Part shown: piece after piece, positions 1 to 5,362 of the stretch
Numbering within the stretch: position 1 is the stretch's first letter
How the letters are laid out: each line of letters opens with the position of its first letter
Source of the DNA: Caldithrix sp.
GTDB lineage: Bacteria; KSB1; UBA2214; DYKH01
NCBI GenBank assembly: GCA_020722685.1
Contig: DYKH01000216.1
Coordinates: forward strand, 1-7,847
DNA length: 7,847 nt
Reading direction: 5' to 3'
Position numbers and translations under genes: made by a program
The notes under the pieces: model-generated
Databases searched by the model: none
Told to the model about the DNA's origin: nothing
Seen by the model: only the letters and a program-made list of their open reading frames with translations

Positions 1-392
1 AGGATGTATTCATCGATCAAGCGAAGCTTCAGGAAAGCGGCGATCAACTGGGCACCGCCCACCAGCCAGATGTTGCGCCATCCTTGTGATTCCATCTCCT
101 GCACCACTGCATCGGGGCCGGCCAAGGGAAAGATAACATCTTTTCTTGCGGATGTCAAGCCTCGCCGCGTAAAGACGTAGCACGGCTTGCCGGCGTACGG
201 CCAAGCGCCAAAACCGAGCACCTGCTCATAGGTCTTACTGCCCATAGCGATGGCGTCGATTGAGCGATAGAAATCGCCATAGCCGTAATCGGTTTCCATG
301 CTTTCCACCATAGAGAGCCAATCGCCGCCGCCATCCTTAGTGGCGATGAATCCATCCACACTGGTCGCGATGTAAAGGGTCACCTTTGCCAC
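1..392 (-). CDS. Dihydrofolate reductase family (RibD C-terminal domain-like) protein, 3' end outside window
   Basis: The visible part is 130 codons with no stop before the window edge. The N-terminus reads VAKVTLYIATSVDGFIA, the typical first strand and loop of the RibD-C/DHFR-like fold. It continues with GGGDWL (residues 21-26), IAMGSKTYE near residues 48-56, and the nucleotide-binding segment WLVGGAQLIAAF (109-120) followed by DEYI. Full-length relatives are about 170-190 residues, so roughly the last quarter is missing. Such proteins are predicted cytosolic NAD(P)H-dependent reductases. Most are not the housekeeping FolA enzyme, and the substrate cannot be told here. I chose a GTG start at 392, giving MAKVTLY. 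Further GTG codons at 398 and 383 are also possible, and an in-frame TGA at 399-401 closes the frame upstream. No strong ribosome binding site is visible. It lies 176 nt downstream of the nifS-selD gene on the same strand and may have its own promoter. Confidence 0.85.
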   Translation of the reverse strand, partial: MAKVTLYIATSVDGFIATKDGGGDWLSMVESMETDYGYGDFYRSIDAIAMGSKTYEQVLGFGAWPYAGKPCYVFTRRGLTSARKDVIFPLAGPDAVVQEMESQGWRNIWLVGGAQLIAAFLKLRLIDEYI

Positions 393-568
393 GCACACTC
401 ACTGTCATGTCTGATGAGGCTTCGAAGAAACGGAACACGTTTCCGGTCAAGTCAGCGCAAACGATGCTTTCTTTGGGCTGTGGCGTGCTCCACGAATCTC
501 TATCGGGAGCATCCTCACATTGCTTGAGCAATTATCGTCAAAGAATGAAAGAACTTTGCCATCATCTT
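393..568. other. Intergenic region with short inverted repeats, no gene seen
   Basis: No convincing gene lies in these 176 nt between the nifS-selD stop and the reductase start. Three short inverted repeats can be read. TGAAAGA/TCTTTCA (546-552 with 565-571, loop 12) overlaps the selD stop codon. A compact palindrome ATTGCT-TG-AGCAAT occupies 519-532 and has the shape of a dimeric-repressor operator. CGGAA/TTCCG (431-435 with 441-445) is followed on the minus strand by TTTCTT. The first and third could be weak transcription terminators of selD, but the stems are short and AT-rich and the T-runs are interrupted. The palindrome could regulate the reductase gene. All three assignments are inference. 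Confidence 0.4.
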
Positions 569-1633
569 TCACTCCAAGAGCACACGGATTGTCCCATTGC
601 CCGCGGCGATCACCTGCCCGATGATGCAAGCGTCCGCCACGCCATTGGCGCGCAACGCCTGCTCCAATCTGGTGCCCTCATTTGTGGGAACCGATATGAG
701 CAGTCCACCGGAGGTTTGCGCGTCACAGAGCAGTATTTGCAGCGTTCGCGGTACTTCCTTCGTCCATTCCACGCAATCCGAAACAAAATCCAGATTATTG
801 AGCGTTCCGCCGGGAATGACATTGGCAACGATAAAATCAGCCGCTCCATCTATTACCGGCACTTTTGCTGCGTGGATCTCAGCATTGACGCCGCTGGCCT
901 TGACCATCTCTTTCAGATGGCCCAACAGGCCAAAGCCGGTTACATCGGTGCAGGCGTTGACTTTGAACTCCACGAGGGTCTCGGCTGCCTTGCGGTTGAG
1001 GGTGCTCATAATGCCGATGGCTTTTTCCACAGCGCGCTCCTCGGCAAGCCCGCGTTTGAGCGCAGTAGCGAGAATGCCCAGACCTATGGGTTTTGTCAAA
1101 ATGAGCACATCCCCGGGCTTGGCATTGGCGTTGGTGAGGATTCTCTGCGGATGAATCGTGCCGGTTACGGCCATGCCGAATTTGGGTTCGGTATCATCGA
1201 CGGTGTGGCCGCCGATGATGCTCACTCCGGCTTCCTCGGCCTTGTCCTGCGCTCCGCGCAAAATCTCGCGCAGAACTTCCATCGGCAGTCGATTGGAGGG
1301 AAAGCCGACGATATTGAGGGCAAACACCGGCTTGCCGCCCATGGCGTAAACGTCGCTGAAGGCGTTGGCAGCAGCAATAGCGCCGAAATGATAAGGATCA
1401 TCGACAATGGGCGTAAAGAAATCCACCGTCTGCACGACGGCGAGGTCATCCTGAAGTTTGTACACCGCAGCATCGTCGGAGGTGCCAAAGCCAATCAGCA
1501 CCTGTGGGTCATGCGGCACCGGCAGACCGGAAAGTACCCGTTCCAGCGCCTGAGGTCGCAGCTTGCAGGCGCAGCCCAAGCCGTGGGTAAAATGGGTCAG
1601 CTTGATGCTATCAAAACCCGTGTCTGTCTGCAT
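569..1633 (-). other. SelD module, possible separate product from an internal start
   Basis: An in-frame ATG at 1633 (Met383 of the fusion) opens a 354-residue frame that is almost exactly the length of free-standing SelD (about 350). It begins MQTDTGFDSIKLTHF, so the conserved SelD N-terminus follows 10 residues later. A Shine-Dalgarno-like sequence precedes it. The sequence shows the site. That it is used in the cell, giving free SelD beside the fusion, is inference. Confidence 0.4.
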
Positions 1634-2779
1634 CGTATCCCCTTCTCTCGGCTGTAGCTTGGTCACGGCCGCAGAGATGAGCTGAATGGCGCGCTCGATT
1701 TCTTCTTCCGTGGTGAACCTGCCCACTGAAAAGCGAATTGTGCCCATGGCATATTCTTTCGGCACCGCCATAGCCTTCAAAGTCGCAGAAATGTCGATGG
1801 AATCCGAATGGCAGGCTGCACCAGCAGATGCTGCCACGCCTTCCAACTCATCGAGAAGGGTATTGGCTTCGATTCGTGGGAAGCTCAAACTGAGAGTGTT
1901 TGGCAAACGCCGTTCAGGATGGCCATTGAGTTTGATGTTCGGAAATTGCTCCGTTAGGCCACTATGCAATTGATCGCGCAGTTTTCGCATGCGCGACATA
2001 TTCTTGTCCTTATCTCGCCGGGCAATCTCGCACGCCTTACCCAAGCCGACAATGCCCATGACGTTTTCCGTCCCCGCCCGAAGGTTCTGTTCATGGCTGG
2101 CGCCATAGATCAATTTTTCCAGCTTGACGCCATGACGAATGTACAACGCTCCCACTCCTTTTGGCGCGTATAGCTTGTGGGCAGCAACTGACAACAGATC
2201 GACTCCCAATTCCTTTACATCAGTAGAGATTTTTCCCACCGACTGGGCAGCGTCCGTGTGCACGAGAATGCCATGCTTTTTCGCAATGCGAGCAATCTCC
2301 GCAATGGGCTGGATGGTGCCAACTTCATTATTGGCATGCATGATGGTTACCAAAATAGTTTGCGGGGAGATGGCTTTTTCAAGTGCTTTTAAATCCAGCA
2401 CGCCGAACTCGTCCACCGGAAGGTAGGTTACTCGAAAGCTGTGCCGCTCAAGATAATGACAGACTTCTATTACGGCGGGATGCTCGATTGCGGAGGTGAT
2501 GATATGATTACCTTTGTCCCGATTGGCAAAGGCCGCACCCTTGATGGCGTAATTATTCGACTCGCTGCCGCCACTGGTGAAGATGATTTCATCCGTATCG
2601 CAGTTCAGCAGCTCCGCAACCTGTTTACGAGCCTTTTCAACCGCCATTTTGGTTTGCACGCCATACCAGTGTGAGCTGGACGGATTGCCAAAGTGTTCCT
2701 CAAGGTAGGGACGCATGGCTTCGATTACCTCGGGATGCAGAGGCGTCGTGGCATTGTAGTCAAGGTATATGGGCTTCAT
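569..2779 (-). CDS. selD: Cysteine desulfurase (NifS/IscS-like)-selenide, water dikinase (SelD) fusion protein
   Basis: This is a 736-residue two-enzyme protein. Residues 1-382 are a class V aminotransferase-fold cysteine desulfurase. They begin MKPIYLDYNATTP and contain His100 (SAIEHP), HTDAAQS (174-180, with Asp176 and Gln179 for PLP), the Schiff-base Lys202 in AAHKLYAPKG, and the catalytic loop ASAGAACHSDS with Cys323. Residues 383-736 are selenophosphate synthetase. IKLTHFTHGLGCACKL aligns with the E. coli SelD active site, giving Cys403 (equivalent to Cys17) and Lys406 (equivalent to Lys20). The AIR-synthase-type ATP and metal segments follow (DFFTPIVDDP, GGHTVDDTEPKFG, TDVTGFGLLGH). The N-terminal half would release selenide or persulfide from selenocysteine or cysteine. 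The C-terminal half uses ATP to make selenophosphate for Sec-tRNA or 2-selenouridine in tRNA. Each half has the full length of its family and no key residue is missing. The start at 2779 fits the family N-terminus. An upstream ATG at 2824 would add 15 non-conserved residues. No selA, selB or selC is visible nearby. Confidence 0.95.
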   Translation of the reverse strand: MKPIYLDYNATTPLHPEVIEAMRPYLEEHFGNPSSSHWYGVQTKMAVEKARKQVAELLNCDTDEIIFTSGGSESNNYAIKGAAFANRDKGNHIITSAIEHPAVIEVCHYLERHSFRVTYLPVDEFGVLDLKALEKAISPQTILVTIMHANNEVGTIQPIAEIARIAKKHGILVHTDAAQSVGKISTDVKELGVDLLSVAAHKLYAPKGVGALYIRHGVKLEKLIYGASHEQNLRAGTENVMGIVGLGKACEIARRDKDKNMSRMRKLRDQLHSGLTEQFPNIKLNGHPERRLPNTLSLSFPRIEANTLLDELEGVAASAGAACHSDSIDISATLKAMAVPKEYAMGTIRFSVGRFTTEEEIERAIQLISAAVTKLQPREGDTMQTDTGFDSIKLTHFTHGLGCACKLRPQALERVLSGLPVPHDPQVLIGFGTSDDAAVYKLQDDLAVVQTVDFFTPIVDDPYHFGAIAAANAFSDVYAMGGKPVFALNIVGFPSNRLPMEVLREILRGAQDKAEEAGVSIIGGHTVDDTEPKFGMAVTGTIHPQRILTNANAKPGDVLILTKPIGLGILATALKRGLAEERAVEKAIGIMSTLNRKAAETLVEFKVNACTDVTGFGLLGHLKEMVKASGVNAEIHAAKVPVIDGAADFIVANVIPGGTLNNLDFVSDCVEWTKEVPRTLQILLCDAQTSGGLLISVPTNEGTRLEQALRANGVADACIIGQVIAAGNGTIRVLLE
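1639..1644 (-). promoter_or_regulatory. Internal ribosome binding site at the NifS/SelD junction
   Basis: On the minus strand the sequence AAGGGG is followed by the 5-nt spacer ATACG and then ATG (1633-1631). This pairs with the 16S rRNA tail using one G-U wobble, and it is a better site than the one before the gene's own start at 2779, where only a weak GGA lies about 10 nt upstream. It sits in the linker codons (PREGD) between the two enzyme domains, as expected if the fusion arose by loss of a stop between two adjacent genes. Confidence 0.45.
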
Positions 2780-3058
2780 TTTGATTTGTCCGAATAAAGC
2801 GCGATTCTCGCGATGAAAGAACATGAACGCTTCTGGAAAAAAGCTGAAAAGTCAAATATCAAAATGCAAAATGACAAAGCAAAATTCAAGAATTGAAAGA
2901 CAGGTAGAGATTTCCTTCGTCAGCCACCTATTTGACATTTTTAGGAGGTATCAAAACTTGTCCAACCTTTCAATCTTTGCTTGGCCGTTTTGCATTTTGC
3001 CTTTTGATTTTTGATCGTTCTGGCGTGACCCTTCATCGCTATGAGGCCTGCCTGAGTC
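2780..3058. other. Intergenic region between the membrane-complex operon and nifS-selD
   Basis: These 279 nt separate the end of the hydrogenase-related operon from nifS-selD, both on the minus strand. No credible gene is present. The promoter of nifS-selD is expected here. On the minus strand a TTGAC box lies within the left part of the palindrome, but no good -10 partner is seen at the right spacing, so I do not call a promoter. A small GC-rich inverted repeat, CGCGA-TTC-TCGCG, lies at 2800-2812, just upstream of the chosen start. Most of the rest is the long palindrome listed separately. Confidence 0.5.
2852..3014. repeat. Long AT-rich imperfect inverted repeat (163 nt, arms about 48 nt)
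   Basis: The left arm (2852-2899) and the reverse complement of the right arm (2968-3014) share long blocks. TCAAATATCAAAATGC pairs with TCAAAAATCAAAAGGC, both continue CAAAATG, and both arms end near the centre with ATTGAAAG. The outer 22 nt match at 20 positions; the middle of the arms matches poorly. About 68 nt of unpaired, less AT-rich sequence lies between the arms. The composition (runs of CAAAA and TCAAAA units) is much more AT-rich than the flanking genes. It could be a MITE-like or REP-like dispersed element, or a hairpin protecting or ending the mRNA of the upstream operon, which stops only 45 nt before it. I see no open reading frame or target-site duplication. Confidence 0.6.
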
Positions 3059-3829
3059 CTATTTGATTTTTCCAATCAAGCGCAGCAGCCCATCCAAAAT
3101 GCTCAGCGGATGTGGCGGACAGCCAGGAATGTACAGGTCTACCGGAAGCAAGCCGTCCACACCGTTGTGCGTCTCCGCATGATCGCGGAAGGGACCGCCG
3201 CTGATGGCGCAGGCGCCCACGGCGATGACCAGCTTGGGAGGAGGCGTCGCCTCGTATGTCTTTAGCAAGGCGATGCGCATATTTTCAGTCACCGGTCCGG
3301 TCACCACCAGGGCATCGGCGTGACGGGGCGAAGCGACGATTTGAATGCCGAAGCGTCCGATGTCATAAACCGTGGTTCCCAAAACATTGATGTCCACTTC
3401 GCAGCCATTGCAGCCGCCGGCGCTCACTTGCCGCAGCTTGAGCGACCGGCTGAAGACGCGACGAATTTCCTTGCTCAAAGCGTCCGCCAGCTTGATGCTT
3501 TGATCGCTGACGATTAAATCGGCGCGATTCCTCACGCCCAGGCGATAGTCGTTACTGAAGCGGATGCTCTCCGCCGGACAGGCTCGCTGGCATTCGACGC
3601 AAAAAACACATTTGCCCAAATCAATCTGCACTCGGTTTTTCGGATCAATCTTATCGATCCGAATGGCTTCTGTCGGACAAGTCTCGACACAAGCTCGGCA
3701 GTCTTCAGGACACTTGCCGGAATCGATTTGCGGCGTCCCGCGAAAACGATCCGGCAAGGTTGAACCGGCAGGAGGAAATTCGATCGTGCGCCGTCCCTGC
3801 TTGATGCGAGCCTTCAGATTGCTATACAT
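3059..3829 (-). CDS. hyfI: Fused 2x[4Fe-4S] ferredoxin (HyfH/NuoI-like) and small subunit (HyfI/HycG/NuoB-like) of an energy-converting hydrogenase-related complex
   Basis: This 256-residue protein joins two electron-transfer subunits that are separate in E. coli hydrogenase-3/-4 and complex I. The N-terminal part has two tetracysteine motifs, Cys40-x3-Cys44-x2-Cys47-x3-Cys51-Pro and Cys74-x2-Cys77-x2-Cys80-x3-Cys84-Pro, each for a [4Fe-4S] cluster. From about residue 130 it is a NuoB-type small subunit: GGCNGCEVD (Cys140, Cys143), VTGPVTENM (177-184), VGACAISGGPF (Cys207) and PGCPPHP (Cys237), which together hold the cluster equivalent to N2. It would carry electrons through three clusters on the cytoplasmic side to the NuoD-like subunit. 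The start at 3829 has a TAGGA site 7 nt upstream that overlaps the stop of the preceding gene, so translation is probably coupled. It is the last gene of the operon. All twelve cluster ligands are intact. Confidence 0.93.
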   Translation of the reverse strand: MYSNLKARIKQGRRTIEFPPAGSTLPDRFRGTPQIDSGKCPEDCRACVETCPTEAIRIDKIDPKNRVQIDLGKCVFCVECQRACPAESIRFSNDYRLGVRNRADLIVSDQSIKLADALSKEIRRVFSRSLKLRQVSAGGCNGCEVDINVLGTTVYDIGRFGIQIVASPRHADALVVTGPVTENMRIALLKTYEATPPPKLVIAVGACAISGGPFRDHAETHNGVDGLLPVDLYIPGCPPHPLSILDGLLRLIGKIK

Positions 3830-3836
3830 GACAAAA

Positions 3837-3840
3837 TCCT
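3837..3840 (-). promoter_or_regulatory. Ribosome binding site of the HyfH-HyfI fusion gene
   Basis: AGGA on the minus strand lies 7 nt before the ATG at 3829 and shares bases with the TAG stop codon (3841-3839) of the upstream large-subunit gene. This supports the chosen start and suggests reinitiation by the same ribosomes. Confidence 0.6.
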
Positions 3841-5362
3841 ACAAGTCAAATCCGCAGTAAGAGAGGTTGAAGCTTTTATTGCACAAGGGAAAATCGGAAA
3901 TCGCCTGTCCACGTAAACACAGTGCCAATCCAAACCAGTTGTGGAAAGAAGGATCGACGACCTTGTAGCGCAAAAACTTGCCGGCAGCGTCGGTGATGGC
4001 CACGTGACAGATCTCGCCACGCCAGCCCTCTGTCAATGCTGCGACGAATTTGTTAGGCGCCAGCTTTATGGGATCCGAAGCGGCAATCTCGCCCACGGGT
4101 AATGATTCCAGCAATTCCTGAATAAAGGCGACGGAACGCTGGATTTCCAACCAGCGCACAAAAGCGCGGCTGTAAACATCGCCTGCCTCCGCTGTGGAGA
4201 CTGGGATGTGGAAGAGCTGATAAATTCCGGAGGGAAAATCGTGACGGACGTCTTGCAATGCACCGCAGGCGCGGGCGGCAGGTCCGACCAAGCCGATGTC
4301 ATGCGCCTGATCGAGGGAAAGGCTGCCGGTGGTCTCGAAACGCGATAAAACAGAGGAGGATTCCCAGAGAAGCTTTGCCGCCTGGGTCACCTCCTCCAAA
4401 CCTTTGGTCAGGCGCTTTTGCAGCTCCGCTGAACGTTGAGGCTCAAAATCGAACAGCACACCGCCGGGTCGAACCAAGGACCTTCCCAAGCGGCTACCGC
4501 AAATCAAAGCGGTCATGTTCAAAAAGTCGCCGCGAATGGCGCCGCAGAGCGAAGCAGTGGAAAGAAAGCCCACGTCGCCGGCCAGTGCGCCCAAATCGCC
4601 AATGTGATTGGCCAGCCGCTCCAATTCCAGAGCGATGCCGCGAATAGCCTGCGCCCGCGCAGAAACACGCAAGCTGGCCAAAGCTTCGATCAGCATGGAG
4701 TAGGTCAAGGTATGACCGATGCTCGTGTCGCCGGCGATGGCTTCCATCTGAACAAGCGTGCGCTTGTGCGGCCCGCCGACCAGCCGCTTTTCGATGCCGC
4801 GGTGTTGATAGCCCAGAGAAATTTCCAAATGATAGACATTTTCTCCGTGACATTGAAAGCGAAAATGTCCCGGCTCGATGACGCCCGCATGCACGGGTCC
4901 CACTGCGACCTCATGCACTTCCTCGCCCTGCATGGTAAAGAAATCGGTCTGCCCAATGACAGGAGCGGTGTGCGGCGGGGTGGATGATTTTTGCGCCGGA
5001 TAATCCGGAGCGGTAAATCGCACGGGCTTCAACCAAGGATGCCCTTCGGGAACAACGCCTAATTGCTCGAAAATCTCCCGCTCGAAAAGATGCGCCTGCG
5101 GACACTCTGGCGTCACCGCAGGAAAAGACTCGCCCACGACAGTGGAAAACGGAATCAGCTTGCCTTGCTCGTCATCGGCTAATACGGTAAAAAGCCGCAC
5201 GGTTTCATCGTCCTGGCGTATGCCAAACAGTGCGGAGATGCGCAATAAATCGTTATGGGCGCCGATAATCTCCTCGCGGAATTGATCGATGGGGATTTGC
5301 GGAATAGCGGCCAGATCAATCGCCTGGGCGTTAAACAAGTGCGGAAATTGTTCCCGGCTCAT
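3839..5362 (-). CDS. hyfG: Large subunit (NuoC-NuoD fusion, HyfG/HycE-like) lacking NiFe ligands; Ehr-type complex
   Basis: This 507-residue protein has a NuoC-like N-terminal domain (about 1-115, with CPQAHLFEREIFEQLGVVPEGHP at 87-109). A proline-rich linker (about 118-135) follows, then a NuoD/HycE-like domain with VGPVHAGVIEPGHF (154-167), GYQHRGIEKRL (184-194) and ELERLANHIGDL (246-257). In hydrogenases the metal is held by two CxxC motifs. At the first, ERVCGICGFAHS of HycE aligns without gaps to EAIAGDTSIGHT (207-218), so the cysteines are Ala210 and Thr213. At the second, DPCxSC becomes DPSFHN (470-475), giving Ser472 and Asn475. With all four ligands gone a NiFe centre cannot form. 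This matches the Ehr group between group 4 hydrogenases and complex I, whose substrate is unknown. The tail ends NKSFNLSYCGFDL. The ATG overlaps the stop of the antiporter gene by 4 nt and has a strong GGAGG site 6 nt upstream. Confidence 0.93.
   Translation of the reverse strand: MSREQFPHLFNAQAIDLAAIPQIPIDQFREEIIGAHNDLLRISALFGIRQDDETVRLFTVLADDEQGKLIPFSTVVGESFPAVTPECPQAHLFEREIFEQLGVVPEGHPWLKPVRFTAPDYPAQKSSTPPHTAPVIGQTDFFTMQGEEVHEVAVGPVHAGVIEPGHFRFQCHGENVYHLEISLGYQHRGIEKRLVGGPHKRTLVQMEAIAGDTSIGHTLTYSMLIEALASLRVSARAQAIRGIALELERLANHIGDLGALAGDVGFLSTASLCGAIRGDFLNMTALICGSRLGRSLVRPGGVLFDFEPQRSAELQKRLTKGLEEVTQAAKLLWESSSVLSRFETTGSLSLDQAHDIGLVGPAARACGALQDVRHDFPSGIYQLFHIPVSTAEAGDVYSRAFVRWLEIQRSVAFIQELLESLPVGEIAASDPIKLAPNKFVAALTEGWRGEICHVAITDAAGKFLRYKVVDPSFHNWFGLALCLRGQAISDFPLCNKSFNLSYCGFDL

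Noticed and set aside
337..531. An alternative frame upstream of the reductase (starting at an ATG near 407) that could join it by a one-base shift.
   Set aside because: The reductase already has a plausible GTG start with the family's normal N-terminus, and the upstream residues resemble nothing known.
1610..1630. A selenocysteine (TGA) codon in the SelD active site.
   Set aside because: The active site GLGCACK uses TGC codons. There is no in-frame TGA and no SECIS-like need.
1610..1650. A sequencing frameshift or lost stop artificially joining nifS and selD.
   Set aside because: Both domains are in the same frame with a short ordinary linker and no disrupted residues, so a true fusion is the simplest reading, though raw reads would settle it.
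386..1657. A long open frame on the plus strand (423 codons) opposite selD.
   Set aside because: It is antisense to the well-conserved SelD domain, has no recognisable domain and no ribosome binding site, and its length is explained by the codon pattern of the real gene on the other strand.
2852..3014. CRISPR array or intrinsic terminator.
   Set aside because: There are only two arms in inverted, not direct, orientation without regular spacers, and no GC-rich stem followed by a T-run.
2823..3014. Small plus-strand open frame of 63 codons across the palindrome.
   Set aside because: Its content is low-complexity and AT-rich with no ribosome binding site. It only reflects the repeat.
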